Positions 9,158 to 17,561 of a stretch of 64,000 bases of DNA are shown piece after piece. Origin of the DNA: Pseudomonas kairouanensis (GTDB lineage Bacteria > Pseudomonadota > Gammaproteobacteria > Pseudomonadales > Pseudomonadaceae); NCBI RefSeq assembly GCF_004682055.1, contig NZ_QUZU01000027.1:1-64000 (forward strand). The letters are read 5' to 3'. Positions within the stretch are counted from its first letter, which is position 1. Each line of letters starts with the position of its first letter. The notes beneath the pieces are model-generated. The model saw nothing but the letters and a program-made list of their open reading frames with translations, was not told the origin of the DNA and searched no databases. The translations under genes and the position numbers were made by a program.

Positions 9158-10516
9158 TCAGACGGCAAAGAGCAGGAATTCCCGCTCCCACGAACTGATC
9201 ACGCGCTTGAAGTTTTCATGCTCGGCCCGCTTGACCGCGACGTAGCCTGTGATGAATTTCTGACCCAGGTATTTCTCGATGGTCTTGCTGTTTTCCATGC
9301 GCTCCAGGGCGTCCTCGATGGTCAACGGCAGGCGCAGGTTGCGTCGCTCGTAACCACGCCCCACCACCGGCGCGCTCGGGTTATGGCCTTCGACCATGCC
9401 GATAAAGCCGCACAGCAGGCTGGCGGCAATCGCCAGGTACGGGTTGGCGTCGGCGCCCGGCAGGCGGTTTTCCACGCGGCGGTTCTGCGGGCCGGCATCC
9501 GGTACGCGCAGGCCGACGGTGCGGTTTTCTTCACCCCATTCCACGTTCACCGGCGCCGAGGTGTCGGGCAGGAAGCGGCGGAACGAGTTCACGTTGGGCG
9601 CAAACAGCGGCAGCAATTCCGGGATGAATTTCTGCAGGCCGCCAATGTGGTTGAGGAACAGCTGGCTCATGGTCCCGTCTTCGTTGGAGAAGACGTTCTT
9701 GCCGGTGGCGATGTCGATGATGCTCTGGTGCAGGTGCATCGCACTGCCGGGCTCGCCGGTCATGGGCTTGGCCATGAAGGTGGCAGCCACGTCATGCTTG
9801 AGCGCGGCTTCACGCATGGTGCGCTTGAACACCAGGATCTGGTCGGCCAGGGACAGGGCATCACCATGACGGAAGTTGATTTCCATCTGCGCGGTGCCGT
9901 CCTCGTGGATCAGGGTGTCGAGGTCCAGTTCCTGCAGTTCGCACCAGTCGTAGACGTCTTCGAACAGCGGGTCGAATTCGTTGGCTGCTTCTATAGAGAA
10001 AGACTGGCGACCGGTCTCCGGGCGACCGGAACGACCGATTGGCGGTTGCAGCGGGAAGTCCGGGTCTTCGCAGCGTTTGGTCAGGTAGAACTCCATCTCC
10101 GGCGCCACGATGGGCTGCCAGCCTTTGTCGGCGTAGAGCTTGAGGACTTTTTTGAGCACGTTGCGCGGCGACAGCTCGATGGGGTTGCCTTGCTTGTCGT
10201 AGGTGTCGTGGATCACCTGGGCGGTGGGCTCGATGGCCCAGGGCACCAGGAATACCGCGTTCTGGTCGGGGCGGCAGATCATGTCGATATCGGCCGGGTC
10301 GAGCAATTCGTAATAGATGTCGTCTTCGACATAGTCGCCGGTCACGGTCTGCAGCAGAACGCTCTCGGGCAGGCGCATGCCTTTTTCGGCGATGAACTTG
10401 TTGGTCGGCGAGATCTTGCCACGGGTGATACCGGTGAGGTCGCCAATCATGCATTCGACTTCTGTGATCTTGTGGTCTTTCAACCAATCGGTGAGCTGGT
10501 CGAGGTTGTTACTCAT
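9158..10516 (-). CDS. spuB: Glutamylpolyamine synthetase, glutamine-synthetase family (SpuB)
   Basis: A 452-residue glutamine-synthetase-fold enzyme that ligates glutamate to a polyamine (gamma-glutamylation pathway). It shows the GS metal and ATP motifs 'APEMEFYL', 'GSAMHLHQS' and 'NRTVGLRVPDAGPQNRRVENRLPGADANPY' in outline (9420-9540). The ATG at 10516 (MSNNLDQL) has an AGAGG site six bases upstream; the upstream extension lacks one. It is the first gene of the operon here because no spuA precedes it. A second, divergent GS-like gene lies 600 bases away. Confidence 0.93.
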   Translation of the reverse strand: MSNNLDQLTDWLKDHKITEVECMIGDLTGITRGKISPTNKFIAEKGMRLPESVLLQTVTGDYVEDDIYYELLDPADIDMICRPDQNAVFLVPWAIEPTAQVIHDTYDKQGNPIELSPRNVLKKVLKLYADKGWQPIVAPEMEFYLTKRCEDPDFPLQPPIGRSGRPETGRQSFSIEAANEFDPLFEDVYDWCELQELDLDTLIHEDGTAQMEINFRHGDALSLADQILVFKRTMREAALKHDVAATFMAKPMTGEPGSAMHLHQSIIDIATGKNVFSNEDGTMSQLFLNHIGGLQKFIPELLPLFAPNVNSFRRFLPDTSAPVNVEWGEENRTVGLRVPDAGPQNRRVENRLPGADANPYLAIAASLLCGFIGMVEGHNPSAPVVGRGYERRNLRLPLTIEDALERMENSKTIEKYLGQKFITGYVAVKRAEHENFKRVISSWEREFLLFAV

Positions 10517-11113
10517 AAATGCCTCTGGGCTGGGTTTCCTGGCATCCATTAAAGGCCAGGCGTTGGTTGACGCAGCATCCGCGTCGTTGGTTCATTCAGG
10601 GTAGGAGCTTACCTGCCATTTGCTGCAACGTTGCATTCCTCACGCCAAAGTTGTGCGCAATCTTGAGCAACACACTGGGCGAGCGCGGTTGAGCGGTAGA
10701 TGAGGAGGCAAAAAAGAGGTCGGCCCAAGCGTCAAGAATATTGGCCGGGGCGCGGGCGATGCCGCAGGAGGAATGTACGGATGACACAGCCCGGCGCAAG
10801 CGGGCCAAGACGCCGTTGGGCGGCAGGTGACACATGAAGCACCCCGGTATTATTGCTGTTATGGGTTTGAATCGAGCTTAGCCTTGTTCATTTTTTTACA
10901 CAACACCCCCGTAAAAAATACAACACGGCCCGCTCAAGCCTGCGAGTCCTACTCACTTCAAACCCAAAAAACCGCCCCAAAAAGCCCCGAAAATGCCTTT
11001 GCGGCGCTTTTTTAGGGCAAAAAAGCCCTCGCTTGACTTCGGCATGCCGTTCGGGTTGACTGAAACCAGAAAAGATCAATGATTGATATTTTTAACAACA
11101 AAGGTGTTGCATC
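10517..11113. other. Divergent spuB-spuI intergenic region without spuA
   Basis: About 600 bases separate the divergent spuB and spuI genes. I see no credible protein: the only open frame on the minus strand (10596-10835) lacks family features and a ribosome site. In P. aeruginosa the amidohydrolase gene spuA occupies this position, and no recognisable remnant is visible. The region must hold both operon promoters. An AT-rich stretch near 10880-10920 and two hairpins at 10982-11029 are the visible structure. Confidence 0.6.
10982..11029 (+). promoter_or_regulatory. Two leader hairpins ahead of spuI, attenuator-like
   Basis: Arms 'aagccccg' (10982-10989) and 'cggcgctt' (11002-11009) pair with one mismatch and run into six Ts (11008-11013), a terminator-like shape for plus-strand transcription. 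A second perfect palindrome, 'agggcaaaaaagccct', follows at 11014-11029. Both lie 85-130 bases before the spuI start. The other strand also has T-runs past the hairpin, so a role for spuB transcripts cannot be excluded. Confidence 0.4.
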
Positions 11114-12490
11114 ATGTCGGTACCCCCGCGTGCCGTTCAGCTTAACGAAGCGAACGCGTTCCTTAAGGATCATCCTGAGGTTCTGTACGTAGACCTTCTA
11201 ATTGCGGATATGAATGGTGTGGTGCGCGGCAAGCGCATCGAACGTACCAGCCTCCACAAGGTTTACGAGAAGGGCATTAACCTGCCTGCCTCTTTATTTG
11301 CCCTGGATATCAACGGCTCGACGGTGGAAAGCACCGGCCTGGGCCTGGACATCGGTGATGCTGACCGAATCTGTTATCCAATCCCCGACACCCTGTGCAA
11401 CGAGCCCTGGCAAAAGCGCCCCACCGCGCAACTGCTGATGACCATGCACGAACTTGAAGGTGAACCTTTCTTCGCCGATCCGCGCGAAGTGCTCCGCCAA
11501 GTTGTAAGCAAATTTGACGACCTTGGCCTGACCATCTGCGCCGCCTTCGAACTTGAGTTCTACCTGATCGACCAGGAGAACGTGAACGGCCGCCCACAAC
11601 CGCCCCGCTCGCCGATTTCCGGTAAACGCCCGCACTCGACACAGGTCTACCTGATCGACGACCTCGACGAATACGTCGACTGCCTCCAGGACATCCTGGA
11701 AGGTGCCAAGGAGCAAGGCATTCCGGCCGACGCCATCGTCAAGGAAAGTGCCCCGGCGCAGTTCGAAGTGAACCTGCACCACGTCGCCGACCCGATCAAG
11801 GCTTGCGACTACGCCGTACTGCTCAAGCGCCTGATCAAGAACATCGCCTACGACCATGAGATGGACACCACCTTCATGGCCAAGCCTTACCCAGGCCAGG
11901 CAGGTAACGGGCTGCACGTACACATCTCCATTCTGGACAAGGACGGCAAGAACATCTTTGCCAGCGAGGATCCCGAGCAGAACGCCGCATTGCGCCACGC
12001 AATCGGCGGTGTGCTGGAGACCCTGCCCGCCCAGATGGCGTTCCTGTGCCCCAACGTCAACTCCTACCGTCGTTTCGGCGCACAGTTCTACGTGCCGAAC
12101 TCGCCGTGCTGGGGCCTGGATAACCGCACCGTGGCGATCCGCGTACCCACCGGCTCTGCCGATTCAGTACGTATCGAACACCGTGTCGCCGGCGCCGACG
12201 CCAACCCGTACCTGCTGATGGCTTCGGTGTTGGCGGGCGTGCACCACGGCCTGACCAACAAGATCGAGCCCAACGCACCGGTGGAAGGCAACAGCTACGA
12301 GCAAAACGAACAGAGCCTGCCGAACAACCTGCGCGATGCCCTGCGCGAGTTGGACGACAGCGAGGTGATGGCCAAGTACATCGATCCTAAATACATCGAT
12401 ATCTTCGTCGCCTGTAAGGAAAGTGAGCTGGAGGAGTTTGAACACTCCATCTCTGACCTTGAGTACAACTGGTATCTGCATACCGTCTAA
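11114..12490 (+). CDS. spuI: Glutamylpolyamine synthetase, glutamine-synthetase family (SpuI)
   Basis: A 458-residue GS-fold gamma-glutamylpolyamine synthetase, paralogous to SpuB and divergent from it, as in the spuI/spuABCDEFGH arrangement of P. aeruginosa. GS motifs include 'AAFELEFYLID', 'ESAPAQFEVNLHH', 'GNGLHVHIS' and 'RIEHRVAGADANPYLLMA'. It acts in the cytoplasm, activating imported polyamines for oxidation. The ATG at 11114 has a weak GGTG site. Transcription ends at a hairpin just after the stop. Having two GS-like ligases but no local amidohydrolase is unusual for this locus. Confidence 0.92.
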   Translation: MSVPPRAVQLNEANAFLKDHPEVLYVDLLIADMNGVVRGKRIERTSLHKVYEKGINLPASLFALDINGSTVESTGLGLDIGDADRICYPIPDTLCNEPWQKRPTAQLLMTMHELEGEPFFADPREVLRQVVSKFDDLGLTICAAFELEFYLIDQENVNGRPQPPRSPISGKRPHSTQVYLIDDLDEYVDCLQDILEGAKEQGIPADAIVKESAPAQFEVNLHHVADPIKACDYAVLLKRLIKNIAYDHEMDTTFMAKPYPGQAGNGLHVHISILDKDGKNIFASEDPEQNAALRHAIGGVLETLPAQMAFLCPNVNSYRRFGAQFYVPNSPCWGLDNRTVAIRVPTGSADSVRIEHRVAGADANPYLLMASVLAGVHHGLTNKIEPNAPVEGNSYEQNEQSLPNNLRDALRELDDSEVMAKYIDPKYIDIFVACKESELEEFEHSISDLEYNWYLHTV

Positions 12491-12506
12491 CGGGCGGCTG
12501 CATTGG

Positions 12507-12543
12507 AAAAACGCCACAGGCCTCTGGTCTGGGGCGTTTTTTT
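12507..12543 (+). terminator. Rho-independent terminator of spuI
   Basis: The arms 'aacgcc' and 'ggcgtt', with further imperfect pairing inside, are followed by a run of seven Ts. It begins 17 bases after the spuI stop. Confidence 0.85.
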
Positions 12544-12569
12544 ATGGGTTTCTTCTGGGAGACCGAGGT

Positions 12570-12664
12570 GGCCTCTTCGCGAGCAAGCCCGCTCCCACAT
12601 TTAAATGCATTCCAAAGCGGGTACTCGGTCAAATGTGGGAGCGGGCTTGCTCGCGAAGGCGGCC
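12570..12664. repeat. REP doublet left of tetR gene
   Basis: This is a tail-facing doublet: it opens with 'cttcgcgagcaagcccgctc' and closes with the reverse complement. Its centre ('aaatgcattccaa...actcgg') is nearly the same as that of the element at 13368-13462 on the other side of the TetR gene. Confidence 0.9.
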
Positions 12665-12721
12665 TGGCTGACAACACAGATACCTGCTCATACAATGCCC
12701 CCAGCCTTGTAGGAGACTTCC

Positions 12722-13348
12722 ATGACCACCCGCCCCGCCCCTCGCAAACCCCGCGCCCGCAGCCAGGCCCGGATCGATGCGATCCTCGACGCCGCCCGCA
12801 CCCTGCTGGCCGCCGAAGGCGTGGCCGGTTTGTCGATCTACAGCGTGGCCGAGCGGGCGCAGATTCCACCGTCATCGGTGTATCACTTTTTCGCCAGTGT
12901 GCCGGCGCTGCTAGAGGCGCTGACCGCCGACGTGCACGCGGCTTTCCGCGCGGCCATCCAGGCACCCATCGAGCATGATTCACTCAAGCATTGGCGTGAC
13001 CTGTCCTCTATCGTCGAACAGCGCATGCTGACCGTCTACGACCAGGACGCCGCCGCCCGCCAGTTGATCCTGGCGCAGCATGGGCTTACGGAAGTGACCC
13101 AGGCGGACCGTCAGCATGATCTGGAATTGGGCGACTTGATGCTGGCCGTGTTCAACCGCCACTTTGAAGTGCCGACACTGCCGGAGGATGTGGATGTGTT
13201 TGCCTTGGCACTGGAGTTGAGCGACCGCGTGTACGCGCGCTCGGTGCATCAGCATGGGTTGATCACGCCGCGGATGGCCGAGGAAGGCATGCGGGTGTTT
13301 GATGCGTATGTGGGGCTGTACTTGCCGGTTTATCTGCCTAAGCGTTGA
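12722..13348 (+). CDS. TetR/AcrR-family transcriptional regulator
   Basis: A 208-residue regulator. Residues about 16-62 form a TetR DNA-binding domain ('RIDAILDAARTLLAAEG...SVAERAQIPPSSVYHFF' in outline). The remainder is a helical ligand-binding and dimer domain without a recognised subfamily. The ATG has a GTAGGAGA site nine bases upstream. The gene stands alone between two near-identical REP doublets, next to the converging end of the ssu operon, so its target is not evident. Autoregulation or control of a distant operon are both possible. Confidence 0.9.
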   Translation: MTTRPAPRKPRARSQARIDAILDAARTLLAAEGVAGLSIYSVAERAQIPPSSVYHFFASVPALLEALTADVHAAFRAAIQAPIEHDSLKHWRDLSSIVEQRMLTVYDQDAAARQLILAQHGLTEVTQADRQHDLELGDLMLAVFNRHFEVPTLPEDVDVFALALELSDRVYARSVHQHGLITPRMAEEGMRVFDAYVGLYLPVYLPKR

Positions 13349-13367
13349 GTTTTGTGGTGGCTGGAAG

Positions 13368-13462
13368 GGCCTCTTCGCGAGCAAGCCCGCTCCCACATTT
13401 GAATGCATTCCAACGTTGGAACTCGGCCAAATGTGGGAGCGGGCTTGCTCGCGAAGGCGGCC
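13368..13462. repeat. REP doublet right of tetR gene
   Basis: Nearly the same sequence as 12570-12664: 'ggcctcttcgcgagcaagcc' opens it, the central 'gaatgcattccaac' is shared except for a few bases, and 'gcgaaggcggcc' closes it. The element lies between the converging tetR and ssuF genes. Confidence 0.9.
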
Positions 13463-13478
13463 TCAAGACCGCCGCAAA

Positions 13479-13694
13479 TCACAACTTGGCGATCGACACC
13501 TCGGTGGATTTAACGAAGGCAATCACTTCACTGCCAATCACCAATTCCAGCTCTTTGACCGAGCGCGTGGTGATCACGGAAGTCACGATGCCGGACGCCG
13601 TCTGCACGTCGATTTCCGACAGTACATCGCCTTCGACGATTTCCTTGATGGTGCCTTTGAACTGGTTACGCACGTTGATGGCTTTAATAGTCAT
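13479..13694 (-). CDS. ssuF: Molybdopterin-binding-like TOBE protein (SsuF)
   Basis: A 71-residue single TOBE/MOP-domain protein ('AINVRNQFKGTIKEIVEGDV', 'VTSVITTRSVKELELVIG'). Such proteins bind molybdate-like oxyanions. In P. putida the last gene of the ssuEADCBF operon encodes this protein and is needed for growth on aromatic sulfonates and sulfate esters. The ATG at 13694 is chosen because it begins the domain; the longer frame upstream reads out of ssuB. It follows ssuB by 28 bases with an AGGAAGA site. Confidence 0.9.
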   Translation of the reverse strand: MTIKAINVRNQFKGTIKEIVEGDVLSEIDVQTASGIVTSVITTRSVKELELVIGSEVIAFVKSTEVSIAKL

Positions 13695-13722
13695 GTTGTT
13701 CTTCCTGTGTGGGACAAGTGAG

Positions 13723-14529
13723 TTATTGAGCCCAACGCAATTGCGTAGGCAGCGGTGAAACAGGTTCGGGCTCCGGCGGGGTGCCGGGCAACGACAGCAC
13801 ACGGTTGAGCACTTCGGCTTCCAGCGCGGCCAGTCGGTGCGAGCCACGGGCCCGTGGGCGTGGCAGGTCAACGATCAGGTCCAGGCCGATTTCGCCGTCC
13901 TCGATCAAAATCACCCGGTCGGCAATGGCCACGGCTTCGCTGACATCGTGGGTCACCAGCAACACAGTGAACCCGTGCTTGCGCCAGAGGTTTTCGATCA
14001 GTTGCTGCATCTCGATGCGGGTCAGGGCATCCAGGGCCCCCAACGGCTCATCGAGCAACAGCAGCCGCGGTTGGTGGATCAGCGCACGGGCCAGGGCCAC
14101 GCGTTGCTTCTGGCCACCGGACAACGCCGCCGGCCACTCATTGGCGCGCTCGGCCAGGCCAACCGCCTCCAAGGCTTCCAAGGCTTTGGGGCGCCAGTTG
14201 CCTTTAAGGCCCAGGCCCACGTTGTCGATGATCTTTTTCCACGGCAGCAGGCGCGCTTCCTGGAACATCAAGCGGGTGTCTTCAATCGCTTCGCTCAGCG
14301 GGGCGGAACCGGCCAGCAGCTCGCCGCTACTGGCTTTATCCAAACCAGCCAACAGCCGCAGCAGCGTACTTTTACCGCAACCACTGCGGCCGACCACGGC
14401 CACGAACTGCCCGGCCGGAATGTGCAGGTCGATGTCCTTGAGTACTTCGCGCGCACCAAAGGCCTTGCGCAACTTGCGTACCGCCAGGGGAATACCCTTG
14501 AGCAGGCGCGGGGGTTGTAAAGCTGTCAT
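13723..14529 (-). CDS. ssuB: Sulfonate ABC transporter ATP-binding protein
   Basis: A 268-residue ABC ATPase energising aliphatic sulfonate import. Walker A is 'GRSGCGKST', the signature is 'LSGGQKQR', Walker B is 'LLLLDEPLGALD' and the switch is 'VTHDVSEA'. The start at 14529 (MTALQPPRLL) overlaps the ssuC stop as ATGA. A Pro/Glu-rich C-terminal tail of about 20 residues follows the domain. It acts with SsuC and SsuA. Confidence 0.95.
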   Translation of the reverse strand: MTALQPPRLLKGIPLAVRKLRKAFGAREVLKDIDLHIPAGQFVAVVGRSGCGKSTLLRLLAGLDKASSGELLAGSAPLSEAIEDTRLMFQEARLLPWKKIIDNVGLGLKGNWRPKALEALEAVGLAERANEWPAALSGGQKQRVALARALIHQPRLLLLDEPLGALDALTRIEMQQLIENLWRKHGFTVLLVTHDVSEAVAIADRVILIEDGEIGLDLIVDLPRPRARGSHRLAALEAEVLNRVLSLPGTPPEPEPVSPLPTQLRWAQ

Positions 14530-15314
14530 GCCGCACCTCCTTTGTTCACTTGATAAGCCGGGTGCCAGCGCAGCCACACACGCTCCAGGCCACGGGCGGC
14601 CAGGTCGGCGAGCTTGCCGAGGATGGCGTACATGACGATGGCCAGTACCACCACGTCGGTTTGCAGGAATTCACGGGCGTTCATCGCCAGGTAACCGATA
14701 CCCGAACTGGCCGAGATGGTTTCCGCCACGATCAGCGTCAGCCACATAAAGCCCAGGGCAAAGCGCACGCCCACCAGGATCGACGGCAGCGCGCCGGGCA
14801 GGATCACCTGGCGGAACAGGCTGAAACCCGACAAGCCGTAGCTGCGCGACATTTCCACCAGCGCCGGGTCGACGTTGCGGATACCGTGGTAGGTATTCAG
14901 GTAGATCGGGAACAGCGTGCCGAGGGCGACCAGGAAAATCTTCGCCGTCTCGTCAATGCCGAACCACAGGATCACCAGCGGAATCAGCGCCAGGTGCGGC
15001 ACGTTGCGGATCATCTGTACCGAGCTGTCCAGCAGGCGCTCGCCCCACTTGGACAAACCGGTGATAAAACCCAGGGCCAGACCGATGCTGCCACCGATCA
15101 CAAAGCCCAAGCCGGCACGCCAGCCGCTGATCGCCAGGTGAGTCCAGATTTCGCCGCTGGCCACCAGGTTGACGCCGGCTTCAATCACAGCGCTGGGCGC
15201 AGGCAGAATGCGCGTCGACAACCAACCTGCCGACACCGACAACTGCCACACCGCCAGCAATAGAATCGGCAGCACCCAAGGCGCCACCCGATGGCTCAAT
15301 TTTTCATAGTTCAT
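14526..15314 (-). CDS. ssuC: Sulfonate ABC transporter permease
   Basis: A 262-residue inner-membrane permease of the SsuC/TauC type with about six membrane spans. The coupling loop is seen as 'VEMSRSYGLSGFSLFRQVIL', followed by 'PGALPSILVG'. The gene is eight bases downstream of ssuD and overlaps ssuB by four bases. Confidence 0.95.
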   Translation of the reverse strand: MNYEKLSHRVAPWVLPILLLAVWQLSVSAGWLSTRILPAPSAVIEAGVNLVASGEIWTHLAISGWRAGLGFVIGGSIGLALGFITGLSKWGERLLDSSVQMIRNVPHLALIPLVILWFGIDETAKIFLVALGTLFPIYLNTYHGIRNVDPALVEMSRSYGLSGFSLFRQVILPGALPSILVGVRFALGFMWLTLIVAETISASSGIGYLAMNAREFLQTDVVVLAIVMYAILGKLADLAARGLERVWLRWHPAYQVNKGGAA

Positions 15315-15322
15315 GGGCTGCC

Positions 15323-16471
15323 TCAGCTTGCCGACGCAGCTTTGGGAAGGATGTCGTTGGCGACCATCTCGCCGAACGGGCTCACATACCCGGCGCCTTT
15401 AGGCAGCTCGGGACGCTCGATATCCAGATGGGGGAACAACAATTCGGCAACCCGGTACGACTCTTCCAGGTGGGGATAACCCGAGAAGATAAAGGTGTCG
15501 ATGCCCAGCGCCGCGTATTCATTCACGCGTGCCGCCACGGTCGGGCCATCGCCCACCAACGCGGTGCCCGCACCACCCCGTACCAGGCCAACGCCGGCCC
15601 ACAGGTTGGGGCTGACTTCGAGGTTGTCGCGACTGCCGCCGTGCAAGGCGGCCATGCGTTGCTGGCCCACCGAGTCAAAGCGCGACAGCGAAGCCTGGGC
15701 GCGGGCGATGGTGTCATCGTCCACATGGGAAATCAGCTTGTCGGCGGCCTGCCAGGCTTCGGCATTGGTTTCGCGCACAATCACATGCAGGCGGATGCCG
15801 AAGCGCACCGTACGCCCCAGCTTGGCGGCCTTGGCCCGCACCTGGGCGATTTTTTCGGCGACGGCCGCTGGCGGCTCGCCCCAGGTCAGCACCATTTCCA
15901 CTTGCTCGGCAGCCAGGTCCTGGGCTGCTTCGGAAGAACCACCGAAGTACAACGGCGGACGCGGTTGCTGGATCGGCGGGTAGAGCAACTTGGCACCTTT
16001 GACGCTGATGTGCTCGCCGTCGTAGTCCACGGTTTCGCCTTCCAGCACACGACGCCAGATGCGGGTGAACTCCACCGACGCCTGGTAACGCTCCTCGTGG
16101 CTCAGGAACAACCCATCGCCCGCCAACTCTTCTGGATCACCGCCGGTTACCAGGTTGAACAGCGCACGGCCGCCGGACAGACGGTCCAGGGTCGCAGCCT
16201 GACGCGCCGCCACCGTCGGGGAAATGATCCCGGGGCGCAGGGCGACAAGAAATTTCAAACGCTGGGTCACCGGGATCAGCGACGCCGCCACCAACCACGA
16301 GTCTTCGCAGGAGCGGCCGGTGGGGATCAATACCCCGCCAAAGCCCAAGCGGTCAGCGGCCTGGGCCACTTGCTGCAAATAACCGTGATCAACGGCGCGA
16401 GCGCCTTCGGCGGTGCCAAGGTAATGGCCGTCGCCGTGGGTAGGCAGAAACCAGAAAATATTGAGGCTCAT
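15323..16471 (-). CDS. ssuD: FMNH2-dependent alkanesulfonate monooxygenase
   Basis: A 382-residue flavin-dependent enzyme of the bacterial luciferase-like fold that splits C1 and larger alkanesulfonates into aldehyde and sulfite. Length matches E. coli SsuD (381). Visible family features are 'FWFLPTHGDGHYLGT' at the N-terminus, the Cys at 55 in 'TGRSCEDSW', 'FGIRLHVIVRETN' and 'FIFSGYPHLEESYRVAELLFP'. It needs reduced FMN from SsuE in the same operon. It gives the cell sulfite for cysteine synthesis during sulfate starvation. Confidence 0.97.
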   Translation of the reverse strand: MSLNIFWFLPTHGDGHYLGTAEGARAVDHGYLQQVAQAADRLGFGGVLIPTGRSCEDSWLVAASLIPVTQRLKFLVALRPGIISPTVAARQAATLDRLSGGRALFNLVTGGDPEELAGDGLFLSHEERYQASVEFTRIWRRVLEGETVDYDGEHISVKGAKLLYPPIQQPRPPLYFGGSSEAAQDLAAEQVEMVLTWGEPPAAVAEKIAQVRAKAAKLGRTVRFGIRLHVIVRETNAEAWQAADKLISHVDDDTIARAQASLSRFDSVGQQRMAALHGGSRDNLEVSPNLWAGVGLVRGGAGTALVGDGPTVAARVNEYAALGIDTFIFSGYPHLEESYRVAELLFPHLDIERPELPKGAGYVSPFGEMVANDILPKAASAS

Positions 16472-16497
16472 GGAGTTGTCTCCTTCAAGAAGTCGGA

Positions 16498-17466
16498 TTA
16501 AGGCGCTTTGGCTACGGCGGCGGGTGGGGTCCAGATCACGTCCTTGATGTTCAAAGGCTTGGGGATCAATTTGAGTTGGTAGAAGCTGTCGGCGATTTTC
16601 TGTTGGGCGGCCACCACTTCCGGGGTCAGGAACAGCGCACCGTAGCCTTGGCGTTTCACCGAGGTCAGGGTGATGTCAGCCGGCAGGCCCAGCAGTGGCG
16701 CGACTTGTTCGGTGACTTCCTGCGGGTTGGCCTTGGACCATTCGCCCACGGCGCGCACTTCTTCGATCAGCGCCTTGACCACTTCAGGGTGCTTCTCGGC
16801 ATACGGCTTGGTGGCCAGGTAGAACTGGTGGTTGTCAGCGATGCCAGTACCGTCACGCAGGGTGCGGGCTTGCAGTTGTTTTTCGGCGGCGGCCTGGTAC
16901 GGGTCCCAGATCACCCAGGCGTCCACGCTGCCACGTTCAAACGCAGCGCGGGCATCGGCGGGCGGCAGGAAGACGGTTTGCACGTCGGTGTATTTAAGGC
17001 CTGCATCTTCCAGCGCACGTACCAGCAGGTAGTGCACGTTGGAGCCCTTGTTGAGCACGACTTTCTTGCCCTTGAGCTCGGCTACGGATTTGATCGTCGA
17101 ATCTTTCGGCACCAGGATCGCTTCGCTGGTCGGCGCTGGCGGCTCGTAGGCCACGTAGAGCAGGTCGGCACCGGCGGCCTGGGCGAACACCGGTGGGGTT
17201 TCGCCGGTGACGCCAAAGTCGATGGAGCCCACGTTCAGGCCTTCCAGCAGTTGCGGGCCGCCGGGGAACTCGGTCCACTGCACCTTCACGTCTTGGGCAG
17301 CCAGGCGCTTCTCCAGCGTGCCCTTGGCCTTGAGCAGCACCAGGGTGCCGTACTTCTGATAACCGATCCGCAGGGTCTCGGCCGCTTGAGCTTGAACAAT
17401 GGCGCCGAAGGACACAGCCGCAGCAAACAGTGCGACCAGACCACGACGCAAGATGACAGTGCGCAT
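16498..17466 (-). CDS. ssuA: Periplasmic sulfonate-binding protein
   Basis: A 322-residue secreted binding protein for aliphatic sulfonates. The signal peptide ends at AQA near residue 28 and the mature chain starts 'ETLRIGYQKYGTLVLLKAKG', the SsuA opening. 'EFPGGPQLLEGLNVGSIDFG' and 'PPVFAQAAGADL' form the ligand site region. Gene order ssuE-ssuA-ssuD-ssuC-ssuB-ssuF fits the Pseudomonas operon. Confidence 0.95.
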   Translation of the reverse strand: MRTVILRRGLVALFAAAVSFGAIVQAQAAETLRIGYQKYGTLVLLKAKGTLEKRLAAQDVKVQWTEFPGGPQLLEGLNVGSIDFGVTGETPPVFAQAAGADLLYVAYEPPAPTSEAILVPKDSTIKSVAELKGKKVVLNKGSNVHYLLVRALEDAGLKYTDVQTVFLPPADARAAFERGSVDAWVIWDPYQAAAEKQLQARTLRDGTGIADNHQFYLATKPYAEKHPEVVKALIEEVRAVGEWSKANPQEVTEQVAPLLGLPADITLTSVKRQGYGALFLTPEVVAAQQKIADSFYQLKLIPKPLNIKDVIWTPPAAVAKAP

Positions 17467-17561
17467 GGCGCTCTCTCCAAATAGTGCGATAAGGGGGTTG
17501 GCTGCACCTGCTTGGCCGTTGGCGGCTGAGTAAGGTGAGTACTTCTATGTTTCGGTGAGGC

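Noticed and set aside
10596..10835. A 79-codon minus-strand frame in the spuB-spuI gap
   Set aside because: No ribosome site, no domain and no resemblance to SpuA; it is kept only as part of the intergenic description.
12570..13462. Repeated palindromes that might be read as a CRISPR array
   Set aside because: The repeats are REP doublets spread singly over the window, without regular spacers or cas genes.
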